Shown here: positions 28,044-36,703 of the stretch, piece by piece
Numbering within the stretch: position 1 is the first letter of the stretch
Layout: every line of letters starts with the position of its first letter
Source: Pseudoalteromonas espejiana DSM 9414
Lineage (GTDB): Bacteria; Pseudomonadota; Gammaproteobacteria; Enterobacterales; Alteromonadaceae
NCBI RefSeq assembly: GCF_002221525.1
Contig: NZ_CP011028.1
Span: 1,871,001-1,935,000, forward strand
Length of the DNA: 64,000 nucleotides
Reading direction: 5' to 3'
Position numbers and translations under genes: made by a program
The notes under the pieces: generated by a model
Databases searched by the model: none
What the model saw: only the letters and a program-made list of their open reading frames with translations
Told to the model about the DNA's origin: nothing

Positions 28044-28469
28044 GGCTAGTTAAAACTAAATCCATGAGAGCTGAGCCCTAATCCCACAGCTCTCTGTTTA
28101 CCTACCCTAAAATATAGCTCCATTGCCAAGATATATATTAAACCAAATTAAGTATGATGTGTTCTTTAATACTCCACCAGCGGTTAAGTTTAAATAAGCC
28201 TAACTTAGCTTAATTTCATGGTGTTTATTCAAAGTAAAGCCAGATCACTAGCCGTATTCATGTTAAAGCACTAAGCAATTGGGTTAAGCATAATAACCAA
28301 AAAAGCCACCACTGTATATTAATACAGTGGTGGCTTTTTAAAACTTAATTCGCCTTATCCTTAAAAATAAGACTAAAAATACATAAAAAACATAATGTTA
28401 GCCAAATAGTAAACGAGTGCATGTTAACTTAATAATATAGAAAACAGCATTAACTGTATAAATATACAG
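28044..28469. other. Intergenic region with two long hairpins
   Basis: About 425 bp without a credible gene, between the MFS unit and the minus-strand esterase gene. It contains a strong stem-loop (28299-28340) and, at the esterase end, a second one (28441-28482). Nothing else was recognised. Confidence 0.5.
28299..28340. terminator. Strong hairpin with A/T flanks
   Basis: AAAAAGCCACCACTGTAT pairs with ATACAGTGGTGGCTTTTT around TTA, a near-perfect 18-bp stem with a T-run. It lies about 255 bp after the MFS stop, far for a terminator of that unit. It may end an unannotated transcript. Confidence 0.65.
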
Positions 28470-28482
28470 TTAATGCTGTTTA
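28441..28482 (-). terminator. Terminator of the marC-esterase unit
   Basis: AAACAGCATTAACTGTAT and ATACAGTTAATGCTGTTT form an almost perfect 18-bp stem around a short AAT loop. It includes the esterase stop at 28470. Confidence 0.7.
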
Positions 28483-29366
28483 ATTAAGCTTTGTGCAAAC
28501 TCTTTATAATCAACAAGTGCTTTAGCCACACTTTGCTTAGGGTTGTCATTATGCTCTGCGTTTGGGTTAACAGTGCTGTGCCACACTAAATTAGGGTTAG
28601 GACTTACGTTAAGCGCCGCTTTTAAACTATTAAAAGCCTCCAACATTAGCGGATGCTCTGCCCCGCCAACTGTTAAATATAAAAATGTAGGCGCTTTAAT
28701 TTTTGGGTTATTAGTTTTTAAAAAGTCACTAAAGCGTTTAACAACACTCATATCGTCGTACCAAGCTGCAGGGCTAAATGCAAAATACCCATTAAATAGC
28801 TCAGGTTTAGTATGCAGTGTATAAAGTACAAAGCTTCCCCCTGCCGAAAAGCCACTTAATACACGCTGATCATTCAATTTATAATGGGCTTGCAAATAAG
28901 GGAGTAATTCGGCTTCTATAAACTTTAAAAATTTATCAGCCTCTCCATTAGGCTCTAAAAGCGTTTGAAATTCGGGCCGAGGCTCAGTATTTACCTCTTG
29001 GCGAGCATATGGCGGCACTAAGTCACGGTTACGCGTAGTTTTCCAAAACTTATTAGGAATAGACACCAATATAGCGCCTTCTCCCTCTCCAGCTTTCCTT
29101 TGCGCGGTTAAAGTACGATCCCAATTATCTAGATTAAAATTACCGTCTGTTTTAATAATTAATGGGTAAGCTTTACTCTTATCGTAATTGGTAGGGAGTC
29201 TAATAAATACCTTACGCGACTCGTTAAGCGCTTTAGACTCTATGGTTATGTCTGTAAACGCCGATACATAATGGTTATAATACCTAATAGCGATAACAGC
29301 CAAAGCAAACATCACAATGGCTAAACACACATTTACTAAATGATACTTTGATATTTTTATTGCCAT
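28470..29366 (-). CDS. Alpha/beta-hydrolase, esterase-D-like
   Basis: The ATG at 29366 (MAIKISKYHLVNVCLAIVMF) is preceded by AGAGGA and gives 298 residues; an in-frame start 13 codons earlier lies inside marC without a site. One N-terminal membrane segment (about 9-30) suggests an anchored periplasmic enzyme. The putative esterase domain carries the nucleophile elbow GFSAGGSF (about 180-187), and an acid and His (AEHND) follow near the C-terminus. The family includes esterase D and siderophore esterases such as IroE/Fes. It overlaps nothing after the start correction but follows marC closely. Confidence 0.8.
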   Translation of the reverse strand: MAIKISKYHLVNVCLAIVMFALAVIAIRYYNHYVSAFTDITIESKALNESRKVFIRLPTNYDKSKAYPLIIKTDGNFNLDNWDRTLTAQRKAGEGEGAILVSIPNKFWKTTRNRDLVPPYARQEVNTEPRPEFQTLLEPNGEADKFLKFIEAELLPYLQAHYKLNDQRVLSGFSAGGSFVLYTLHTKPELFNGYFAFSPAAWYDDMSVVKRFSDFLKTNNPKIKAPTFLYLTVGGAEHPLMLEAFNSLKAALNVSPNPNLVWHSTVNPNAEHNDNPKQSVAKALVDYKEFAQSLIKQH

Positions 29367-29386
29367 TAGCGAATCCTCTTTTGCAT

Positions 29387-29998
29387 TTAATCTATTTTTA
29401 CCCATTGCTTTATTTCAAGCGCCGTCATAATTAGCTCTACAGAAAAAGCAGCTAAAATCATACCCATTACACGCGTTAAAATAGATGCGCCGCCCGCACC
29501 AATTAGTTTAATAATTTTACCCGAGAGTAGTAACAGTATTAATGTGACTCCTAATACACCAAGCGTAACTAACGCAGTGCCAATTTGAGTGGTAATGGGG
29601 TGTATATGGTTATCGGTAAGGAGTATTACAGCCAAAATAGCGCCTGGCGTTGCCGTTGCAGGTATAGCAAGTGGAAAAACGGCTATATCGTGCCCTGGAT
29701 CTTGCTTTGCTTTATTAGAGTCGCTGCCAAAAATCATTTGCAGGCCAAACAAAAACAATATAATTCCGCCCCCTAATTGAAACGAGACCAACCTAATACC
29801 CATCGCATTAAGTATTAGTTGCCCTATTAATATAGAGCCCAGTAATACAGCCCCTGCATAAAGCACCGTTTTAAAAGCAGTTTTACGACGTTGTTGATCA
29901 GTTAAATGAGAAGTCAGCGCCGCAAATAGTGCCATGGTGCCTATTGGGTCTATGGTGGCCCAAATAACGAGGGCATCTTGAGATAGTTTTTCTAGCAT
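29387..29998 (-). CDS. MarC family integral membrane protein
   Basis: A 203-residue protein with six hydrophobic helices and the family's opening ATIDPIGTMALFAALT (about 14-29), repeated in the second half as FPLAIPATATPGAILAVILL. MarC/UPF0056 proteins are inner-membrane proteins of unknown function. Its end lies about 20 bp before the esterase start, so the two are probably co-transcribed. Confidence 0.88.
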   Translation of the reverse strand: MLEKLSQDALVIWATIDPIGTMALFAALTSHLTDQQRRKTAFKTVLYAGAVLLGSILIGQLILNAMGIRLVSFQLGGGIILFLFGLQMIFGSDSNKAKQDPGHDIAVFPLAIPATATPGAILAVILLTDNHIHPITTQIGTALVTLGVLGVTLILLLLSGKIIKLIGAGGASILTRVMGMILAAFSVELIMTALEIKQWVKID

Positions 29999-30136
29999 AT
30001 AAAATCCTTGTTAAGCGAACACGTTTTAAAAACTCGGGTAACAAATTCATTTGCTTACACTTCACTATAAGTCAAAGAGGTTAAATTTTATATTTTATTT
30101 GTTCCTGTAATGATGAATTTTTTTAACGTGTATTCG

Positions 30137-30619
30137 CTACAGCTGCTTATGCCATATAGAATGCTCGCGCAAACTAAACCCCAATTTTAAAAGTAAATTA
30201 TGCGAACGCGCATTATGGGCACTTACCTCAGCGCTTAAATGTTTAAGGCCAATATTCAGTTTAAGCGTTTTTATAAAGCCAGTTATTACCTCAAACATTA
30301 CACCTTTATCCCAAAAGCTTGGGTGAAGCTCAAAACCAATAAACGCACTACTTTTACACACCGATAAATTATAAAGCCCACAGGTCCCCATTAACTCGCC
30401 GGTAATATTATGTTCAATTGCAACTCTAATCACTTCGCCTTCGTAATAGGCGGTAATATCATCTTGAATTAGTTGTTTAATTTGGCTTTTACTCAGCGGC
30501 GTTTTGTAATCGTTAAACTCGCTCACTTGCGGGTGATTCAAAATAGTAAATAATTGCGGGGCATGTTTGTGGGTAATTAAACGCAAAGTAACGCGTTCAA
30601 GCTTAATTGTTTTAAACAT
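30137..30619 (-). CDS. GNAT N-acetyltransferase (RimJ/RimL-like)
   Basis: A 160-residue protein from the ATG at 30619 (MFKTIKLERVTLRLITHKHAPQLF). The N-terminus fits the ribosomal-protein/antibiotic acetyltransferase subfamily, and HPSFWDKGVMFEVITGFIKTLK replaces the usual acetyl-CoA loop region. An upstream in-frame TTG at 30655 would add 12 residues; neither has a strong ribosome-binding site. The substrate is unknown. It stands alone. Confidence 0.8.
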   Translation of the reverse strand: MFKTIKLERVTLRLITHKHAPQLFTILNHPQVSEFNDYKTPLSKSQIKQLIQDDITAYYEGEVIRVAIEHNITGELMGTCGLYNLSVCKSSAFIGFELHPSFWDKGVMFEVITGFIKTLKLNIGLKHLSAEVSAHNARSHNLLLKLGFSLREHSIWHKQL

Positions 30620-30723
30620 TTTATTTAGTGAATTAAAATAGCGCTTTATGGGCAAGCATTATTAACTTACCATACCCCATTAACAAGCATTATATTTAAA
30701 GTAATAATAGGACAGAGACTCTA

Positions 30724-30924
30724 ATGAGTGATGATTTTAAAGTAATACAACCTACTACAACCGTGTATTGTCCTAAGCGTGGCGAAGGCTGGACCCTAAC
30801 CGGCATTACTAATATAAATGAGTTTACCTCAGTCATGTTTGATGGCACACGTTACACGCTTCCCGCTCGCGAAATAGTAGAAGAGCTACTCCCTAACCAG
30901 CTAGCTCGAGAACAAAATAGCTAA
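30724..30924 (+). CDS. Small conserved-looking hypothetical protein (66 aa)
   Basis: A 66-residue acidic protein, MSDDFKVIQPTTTVYCPKRGEGWTL at the start, followed by a short beta-rich part and a helical tail. I do not recognise a family. The ATG has an AGGACAGAG site upstream. The gene is bounded by the divergent GNAT gene and a strong terminator directly after its stop, which supports it being real. Confidence 0.65.
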   Translation: MSDDFKVIQPTTTVYCPKRGEGWTLTGITNINEFTSVMFDGTRYTLPAREIVEELLPNQLAREQNS

Positions 30925-30936
30925 CGCCCCATCAAT

Positions 30937-30966
30937 AAAAAAGGCTGCAGTTATGCAGCCTTTTTT
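30937..30966. terminator. Bidirectional terminator
   Basis: AAAAAAGGCTGCA pairs with TGCAGCCTTTTTT around GTTA. It lies between the convergent 66-aa gene and the CPXCG protein gene. Confidence 0.85.
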
Positions 30967-30981
30967 ATAATTTACGCCAAT

Positions 30982-31176
30982 TTAAAATGTATCGTCTTCA
31001 CTGTATACATTTACTTTTAGCTCGTCGTCATCTTCAAATACAACAAACGAAATAGGCTTACAGCATACTTGGCAGTCTTCTATGTATTGCTCATCAATAT
31101 CAGCCGCATCAAGTAATACTTCTATGCTTTCGCCGCAATATGGGCAACTTATCGATTTTTCGGTTAACTGGTTCAT
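30982..31176 (-). CDS. CPXCG-motif cysteine-rich protein
   Basis: A 64-residue acidic protein with two Cys pairs, SCPYCGESIEVL (residues 10-21) and EDCQVCCKPISFVV (about 34-47). It matches the small Cys_rich_CPXG family, probably a zinc-ribbon fold. The function is unknown. It is transcribed toward the terminator shared with the 66-aa gene. Confidence 0.85.
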   Translation of the reverse strand: MNQLTEKSISCPYCGESIEVLLDAADIDEQYIEDCQVCCKPISFVVFEDDDELKVNVYSEDDTF

Positions 31177-31402
31177 TCAACACCTGCTAATTTATTCATC
31201 AATGTTTTCACTTTAATAAACACGCTTTAATAATACAACATTGTGTTATATGGGTTACTCACTCAAAATGTGGCTTTAATTAAAAAGGTTTACGTACATT
31301 ACTTTGCACCCTATATACACTATCAATGAAATAGTAATAACACTTAGCGGGTCTAGCTATAAAGGATATGTATTTAAACTCACACTAGAGGTAGATTATT
31401 AT

Positions 31403-32002
31403 ATGAAAAACTCACTTACGCTTGCATTAACATCTGCCGCAATTTTGTTTAGCACTTTTACTCATGCCGCTAAAACCGAAAAAGCAGTGTTAGCCGGTGG
31501 TTGTTTTTGGTGTATGGAAAGCGACTTTGAAAAACTCGAAGGCGTAAAAGATGTAATATCAGGCTTTACAGGCGGTAAGCTTAAAAACCCGACCTACAAT
31601 GGCAATCATCAAGGCCATTACGAGGCTGTACAAATCACTTACGATCCGGATGTGGTGAGCTACAAAGGCATACTTGATCATTTTTGGGTAAATATTGATC
31701 CCTTTGATGCCAAAGGCCAATTTTGTGATAAAGGGCCAAGTTATTTAAGCGCAATTTTTGTAGCTAATGAGCAAGAACGTAAAATAGCAGAGCAAACCAA
31801 GCAAGCCGTTGTAGACGAATTCCCTAATCAAACAGTGGTAACGCCAATATTAAGTACCAGCACCTTTTATCCTATTAAAGGTAAAGAGAGCTACCATCAG
31901 GATTATTATAAAAATAACCCTATTCGCTACAATACATACCGTTGGCGCTGCGGCCGCGATAGTCGTCTAGAAGATATTTGGGGTGATAGAACAACTCACT
32001 AA
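31403..32002 (+). CDS. msrA: Exported peptide-methionine (S)-S-oxide reductase MsrA
   Basis: The ATG at 31403 gives 199 residues with a clear signal peptide (MKNSLTLALTSAAILFSTFTHA) and an AGAGGT site upstream; the longer frame from 31304 has no signal peptide. The catalytic motif GGCFWCMESDFEKLEGV follows at about residue 32, with the catalytic Cys in GCFW. The later GHYEAVQITYDP and YYKNNPIRYNTYRW are also typical. It repairs oxidised methionine in periplasmic proteins using an external reductant. Most MsrA are cytosolic; exported forms are less common. Confidence 0.93.
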   Translation: MKNSLTLALTSAAILFSTFTHAAKTEKAVLAGGCFWCMESDFEKLEGVKDVISGFTGGKLKNPTYNGNHQGHYEAVQITYDPDVVSYKGILDHFWVNIDPFDAKGQFCDKGPSYLSAIFVANEQERKIAEQTKQAVVDEFPNQTVVTPILSTSTFYPIKGKESYHQDYYKNNPIRYNTYRWRCGRDSRLEDIWGDRTTH

Positions 32003-32016
32003 CACGTTAATAATTA

Positions 32017-32053
32017 TAAATTTGATGGGTTAGGTGTTAACTCATCAAATTTA
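32017..32053. terminator. Bidirectional terminator after msrA
   Basis: TAAATTTGATG (32017-32027) pairs with CATCAAATTTA (32043-32053), with additional partial pairing inside the loop. The right arm touches the stop of the convergent zinc-ribbon gene. Confidence 0.65.
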
Positions 32054-32365
32054 ATCGTTATTTTTAATTTCCTCTTTTAAATTATCATGCTCTGAGAGAG
32101 TGTGTTGTTTAGGTATAAGAATCATAACTGTTACAGCAAAAGCTAACACTATTACAAATCTTAGGATTGATATAGTGATAAAAGGCTCCAACCAATTCAC
32201 TAAAAATAACAGTGGAATTACAGCAATAATACCAATTAGTTTATGTCTTTGGGTAAACTCATGCAGTGCCCCGCATTCAGTACACCTATACTTTGTAGAC
32301 ATACGGGCAACAACAAACCAAGCTAAAGATATATTCTTTTGGCAATTCAGACATTTTGGCAACAT
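32051..32365 (-). CDS. Small zinc-ribbon membrane protein
   Basis: From the ATG at 32365 the product is 104 residues, starting MLPKCLNCQKNISLAW. A CxxC pair (about 5-8) and a second CTECG pair (about 27-31) suggest a zinc ribbon, followed by two membrane segments (about 43-60 and 64-84). An in-frame start at 32395 would add 10 residues; neither has a clear ribosome-binding site. The function is unknown. Six copies of a heptamer lie just upstream. Confidence 0.65.
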   Translation of the reverse strand: MLPKCLNCQKNISLAWFVVARMSTKYRCTECGALHEFTQRHKLIGIIAVIPLLFLVNWLEPFITISILRFVIVLAFAVTVMILIPKQHTLSEHDNLKEEIKNND

Positions 32366-32401
32366 ACAAAATCCATTTAAAATTTTAACGTACAAGTAAA
32401 A

Positions 32402-32443
32402 GCTAACCGCTAACCGCTAACCGCTAACCGCTAACCGCTAACC
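32402..32443 (+). repeat. Heptanucleotide tandem repeat (GCTAACC) x6
   Basis: Six perfect copies of GCTAACC occupy 42 bp in the region between the divergent zinc-ribbon and 2OG-oxygenase genes. All reading frames of the array contain stops, so it is not coding. Copy number probably varies by slippage and would alter promoter spacing. Confidence 0.95.
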
Positions 32444-32596
32444 ATACATCAAACATTAGATTATATAATCCGCCTCTAATTATAAATATTATTTTGATAC
32501 TGTTTCCTAAAACAGCTTATTTATCTAAATTAATAAATATAATAAATTGCACTCCTAGATTGATATAAACCAATTCAACAACTGGAGTTACACAAT

Positions 32597-33511
32597 ATGT
32601 CTACCAATCAATTACAACTAGCACGTGCTCTAGATTTACCATCGCGAACAGCTATGTTAAACCGTGAGCACTCGGTACAGCAGTTTTGGTACAACAACGA
32701 CGACCTAATTACAGACGCGTGGAAAGAATGGGAAGCAAGCGAAATTGACGCTTCTACTTTCACGTTAGACGATTCGTTACTCGATAAAAATTTACGCGAA
32801 GCCGTACAACAAGCATGGGAAGACCCATCTAAAGAGCATTTAGTAAAAGCCCTTTTAGAAGAAGTGGCTCCTGATGTGTTTCAGTTTCAATTTTTTAACC
32901 CTGAGCGCCTAGCCGTTTTACGTGGCTACCTTGAACAAGTATGGAACTCTAACATTCCTATGCGCCCACCGTACGGTATTGTATTAAACCGCCGTGGTGC
33001 CATGCTCGACAAACGATCAGAGGGCTATTTAGCAGCGCCAAGTTTTCAAGCATTTTATAACGAAATGCTAAACACTTATATGCGCCCTATTTCGCGCTTA
33101 TTGTTCCCTGAAATAATGGGCTACGATACGCAAACATTTGGGTTTTCTATTTACTACGATCCAAGTACAGATGCGTCTATTCGCCCACATACCGATGCAT
33201 CGGCGGTAACGTTAAATATTAATTTAAATTTACCGGGTGAAGAGTTTACGGGTTCTGAGCTTGATTTTTACGACCAAGCAAATGGAAAAGTTATACAGCT
33301 TGGGTTTAAAGCAGGCACCGCAATGATACACCGAGGCAATGTACCTCACGCAGCAAAACCTATTACCAGTGGTGATAGAACAAACTTTGTATTATGGCTA
33401 TTTGGTGATCGCGGTCGTTTACCAGCGCAAGGCGCACAACGCCCTGAAATTGAGGCTAAAGAGCGTTGGACTACACCGGTTACAACGCCCGATGGCTACG
33501 CGCCATTTTAA
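32597..33511 (+). CDS. 2OG-Fe(II) oxygenase family protein
   Basis: A 304-residue protein with the metal triad His198-x-Asp200 (RPHTDASAV) and His251 (NVPHAAKP). The 2-oxoglutarate-binding Arg261 lies in DRTNFVLWLFGD, on a double-stranded beta-helix core (about 175-270). The first 120 residues are helical and not recognised. Such enzymes hydroxylate amino acids, peptides or small molecules; the substrate is not evident. GGAGT precedes the ATG. It is monocistronic with a terminator at 33541. Confidence 0.85.
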   Translation: MSTNQLQLARALDLPSRTAMLNREHSVQQFWYNNDDLITDAWKEWEASEIDASTFTLDDSLLDKNLREAVQQAWEDPSKEHLVKALLEEVAPDVFQFQFFNPERLAVLRGYLEQVWNSNIPMRPPYGIVLNRRGAMLDKRSEGYLAAPSFQAFYNEMLNTYMRPISRLLFPEIMGYDTQTFGFSIYYDPSTDASIRPHTDASAVTLNINLNLPGEEFTGSELDFYDQANGKVIQLGFKAGTAMIHRGNVPHAAKPITSGDRTNFVLWLFGDRGRLPAQGAQRPEIEAKERWTTPVTTPDGYAPF

Positions 33512-33540
33512 TAAAGCTTAATAAAAAGCAGATAACTATC

Positions 33541-33582
33541 AGCCCACTAAAGCTAATTAATAATTAGTTTAATGGGCTTTTT
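33541..33582 (+). terminator. Terminator after the 2OG oxygenase
   Basis: AGCCCACTAAA and TTTAATGGGCT form an imperfect stem with an inner AATTA inverted repeat, followed by TTTT. Confidence 0.65.
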
Positions 33583-33644
33583 ACTTGTTGCATAAGCAGT
33601 TAATAACTATCTTTTAATATTACTAGGTAATTTATGCAGCTAAA

Positions 33645-34394
33645 ATGACGTTAAACATTTTTATTATAGCTACACTACTCGTATCACCCTTTGTTGGAGC
33701 AACCACTGCTAAACAAAAATTAGTTGTAGGCTTTGGTGAAAAACTCCCCCCGTTTGTTATTTCCGACTCTAATACCGGCATTACCGTTGATATAATAACC
33801 TCAGCACTTACCCCGCTTGGCTATGAAATAGTCCCCATATATTCTCCTTACACACGCCGTGCTAAAGACTATAAAAACAATAAAATAGATGTATTAGCAG
33901 ACATAAATTTAAACACCGCTAATGGAAATGTGCTTAATGGCTATATTTCAGATGAGTCTTACGTGTATGAAAATGTGGCAATTGCCTTAACTAAAAGGCA
34001 ATATAATTTTACTAAAATAGCCGATTTAAAAAATCACAGCTTAATTTCGTGGCCAACTGCTGCAATCCACTTAGGTGAAGAGTATGCAAAAATGGCAAAA
34101 GCGAATACCCAATACTACGAAGTACACGACCAATCACTACAAGTTAAAATGCTTTTTTCAAACAAGGTTGATGTAATTCAAATGGATAAGCAAAGCTTTG
34201 ATTACTACCGTTCATCCCTTAAAGATATTGATACAGCACAATCTGTAGATCGCTTCGCGCTATTTGGCAAAAGCCCAAATGGCTATTTATTTAAATCAAA
34301 AAAAGTGCGAGATAAGTTTAACTTACAGCTGCAAAAGTTAAAAAAATCAGGCGAGTACAGCAAAATATTTGAAAAATACAGACACGGCAATTAG
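33645..34394 (+). CDS. Periplasmic solute-binding protein (SBP_bac_3-like)
   Basis: A 249-residue protein with signal peptide MTLNIFIIATLLVSPFVGATTA. The mature part reads like a small type II binding protein of the polar amino-acid family (KLVVGFGEKLPPFVISDSNTGITVDIITSAL at about 24-54; DKFNLQLQKLKKSGEYSKIFEKY at the C-terminus). No ABC permease or histidine kinase is adjacent, so it may be an orphan binding protein or feed a distant system. Confidence 0.82.
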   Translation: MTLNIFIIATLLVSPFVGATTAKQKLVVGFGEKLPPFVISDSNTGITVDIITSALTPLGYEIVPIYSPYTRRAKDYKNNKIDVLADINLNTANGNVLNGYISDESYVYENVAIALTKRQYNFTKIADLKNHSLISWPTAAIHLGEEYAKMAKANTQYYEVHDQSLQVKMLFSNKVDVIQMDKQSFDYYRSSLKDIDTAQSVDRFALFGKSPNGYLFKSKKVRDKFNLQLQKLKKSGEYSKIFEKYRHGN

Positions 34395-34428
34395 TGATGG
34401 TAATAATTTAGTAAACAAGCAAAAATAA

Positions 34429-34458
34429 AAAAGGTCGCTTTAAGTAAGCGACCCTTTT
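34429..34458. terminator. Bidirectional terminator
   Basis: GGTCGCTT (34433-34440) pairs with AAGCGACC (34446-34453), with an A-run and TTTT on either side. It serves both the binding-protein gene and the convergent TonB-receptor gene. Confidence 0.8.
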
Positions 34459-34507
34459 ACGTTTTACAGCGCATAAGTTAAACGCTGCACTTTTAGCTTA
34501 AACCCTA

Positions 34508-36619
34508 TTAAAACTTATATGATGCAGAAAACTTAACGTTTCTTGGTGTACCAGGTTGCACCCATGCATCGGCAAACGAGTTTGTGTAATACGTTTCATC
34601 AAACAGGTTATTTACCTCAGCCGTAATACCAATGGCGTCTGTTACATCGTAATTTACAAAAGCACGGGCTGTTGTGTAGCTTGGTAATTCAAAGTCGGTA
34701 CCAAAAAAGCCGTTACGCTTGCCCACATGTAATAAACCACCACCAAATTTAATGGCTTTACCGTATAAATCTGTTGATTGCACTAACTGTAAGCTAAGCT
34801 GTTGCTCTGGCACGTTTAATAGTGATGCGCCCGCTTCTACTGTGTAACCAAAGTTGGCATCAAAAAATGAGTTTTCGATTGTTGCATCAACGTATGCATA
34901 CGACGCCCAAATTTCAAGTGTATCGGTAAGCTCACCCGTTAGGTCTATTTCTATCCCTTTACTTTGTGCTTCACCAATGGCTGCGTAAGTAAACGCTGTT
35001 GGGTCGTCCACAACAAGCATGTTGTCTTGCTCTACTTTAAACACGGCAACAGTACCAAATAAGGCGCCATCGTTTAATGTAAATTTAACACCCACCTCAG
35101 CAGATGTAGATTGGTTTGGCTCAAAACCATCGCCATTAGCATCGGTACCTGAAAGTGGGCGGAAGTTTTCGCCATAAGCACCATAAACAGATACATAATC
35201 GCTTGCTTCATAAACCACACCAAACTGCGGGCTCACGCGTGACTCAGTTTGTTTAGTGTTGGTGTTAGCTAAGCGGTTATTTAAGCGCTGCTCGTAATCA
35301 TCAAAACGTGCACCAATACGAATATCTAACTTATCGGTTAGGCTTATTTGATCTTGAATGAATATCCCTAACGACTCTTGAATCTCTACGCGGTCAGTAT
35401 TTGATGTTGGCGTTGGTAATTCGTACGCGCCGTAAACAGGGTTAAATACATTAATGTATTGATCGCCACGTACACGTAAAATCACTTGGTCGTTTTCAAA
35501 TTTATCGGCATCAACACCCATAATTAAACGGTGCTCAAACCCACCAAACTCTAAATTACCACTTACCTCAGTTCTAAATACTTGGTATTTAGCATCAAAG
35601 TCGCGGTAGCGTCTGAAGCGATTTACTTCGCCATCAATTACGCCTCCAAAACCAGTTTCGGTTGCAAAGCCTTCCATAGAGGTATCACGGTAGTTTGCAC
35701 CAAATAAAATGCTCCAGTTATCATCAAAGTCATGAATATACTCTAACTGGTGCCCGAGTACATCGGCTTCAATTGGGCCGTCGCCCGGCTCACCTAAAAA
35801 GCGACTTTCAGGAATAAGGCCAAGCTCGCCATCTATGGCTAATACACCTCTATCAAACGGTACTTCTTGTTCGCTATATTCAAGCTCGTATATAAGCTGG
35901 CTGCTGTCGTTAATATTCCATACTATTGACGGGCTAAAGCCTTGCTTAGTGGTTTCTATGGTGTCTCTAAAGCTTTCGGCGTCTTCATAAAAACCAACCA
36001 GTCTAATTGCTACGTCGTCGTTAAGCGGTGTTGTGTAATCAACATCGGCGCGGTAAGTATCAAAACTCCCTACAGACAGCTTAATTTCGCCTTCGGTATC
36101 AAATGTTGGGCGTTTTGTAACTAAGTTTACTGTACCACCTGGTTCACCACGGCCAAATAAGGCCGCACGCGGGCCTTTTAAAACCTCAACCGACTCAATA
36201 CCCGACAAATCACGCGAGCCACCAAAGCCACGCCCTGCATTAAAACCATTTACTAAGTAGTTACTTGGTAGGTTTTCGTCGCCTACAAAACCACGTAATG
36301 CAAAACTATTCCAAAGCCCACCAAAGTTGTTTTGGCGCGCAACAGAGGCTGATAAGTCAAGCGCTTGGTCAAGGCTTACTGCACCTGCATTTTCAAGGGC
36401 TTCTAAATCAATTTTAAGCTCTGATTGTGGGGTTTCTAAAGGGCTAAAGTTACCTTGATAAGCCTGGCGAGATGCAACAACGGTTACTCTTTCAATTGCG
36501 TCATCCTTTACGCTTGTACTTTGCTGATTTTGCTCAGCAGCCATTACCTGGCTGCTAAATAAGCTTACTAGGCAAGTACTTAAATAGGTGAGCTTAAGCC
36601 CTTTTGTATTGGTTTTCAT
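34508..36619 (-). CDS. TonB-dependent siderophore-type receptor
   Basis: A 703-residue outer-membrane receptor with signal peptide MKTNTKGLKLTYLSTCLVSLFSSQVMA. A TonB-box-like DAIERVTVVASR follows (about 40-51), then the plug domain (about 60-170: SLDQALDLSASVARQNNFGGLWNSFALRGF, ESVEVLKGPRAALFGRGEPGGTVNLVTKRP). A 22-stranded barrel ends in VKFSASYKF. It is closest to ferrisiderophore receptors of the FhuA/FpvA type. It is the last gene of a minus-strand set that begins with an ABC ATPase and two DUF3526 permeases, 84 bp upstream. The ligand is inferred only by class. Confidence 0.9.
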   Translation of the reverse strand: MKTNTKGLKLTYLSTCLVSLFSSQVMAAEQNQQSTSVKDDAIERVTVVASRQAYQGNFSPLETPQSELKIDLEALENAGAVSLDQALDLSASVARQNNFGGLWNSFALRGFVGDENLPSNYLVNGFNAGRGFGGSRDLSGIESVEVLKGPRAALFGRGEPGGTVNLVTKRPTFDTEGEIKLSVGSFDTYRADVDYTTPLNDDVAIRLVGFYEDAESFRDTIETTKQGFSPSIVWNINDSSQLIYELEYSEQEVPFDRGVLAIDGELGLIPESRFLGEPGDGPIEADVLGHQLEYIHDFDDNWSILFGANYRDTSMEGFATETGFGGVIDGEVNRFRRYRDFDAKYQVFRTEVSGNLEFGGFEHRLIMGVDADKFENDQVILRVRGDQYINVFNPVYGAYELPTPTSNTDRVEIQESLGIFIQDQISLTDKLDIRIGARFDDYEQRLNNRLANTNTKQTESRVSPQFGVVYEASDYVSVYGAYGENFRPLSGTDANGDGFEPNQSTSAEVGVKFTLNDGALFGTVAVFKVEQDNMLVVDDPTAFTYAAIGEAQSKGIEIDLTGELTDTLEIWASYAYVDATIENSFFDANFGYTVEAGASLLNVPEQQLSLQLVQSTDLYGKAIKFGGGLLHVGKRNGFFGTDFELPSYTTARAFVNYDVTDAIGITAEVNNLFDETYYTNSFADAWVQPGTPRNVKFSASYKF

Positions 36620-36703
36620 TGTGAACCTTGTGAGTAATGTAAGTATTTTATAGTTATGTAGTCATTTATATAGCGCTAAACAGGTACGTTTAGCGCTGTA
36701 TTT

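Noticed and set aside
31304..31402. Longer MsrA start adding 33 residues
   Set aside because: The ATG at 31403 begins a clean signal peptide with a ribosome-binding site; the extension lacks both.
32402..32443. Telomere-like or CRISPR interpretation of the heptamer array
   Set aside because: The unit is 7 bp with no spacers and lies mid-chromosome between ordinary genes. It is a simple sequence repeat.
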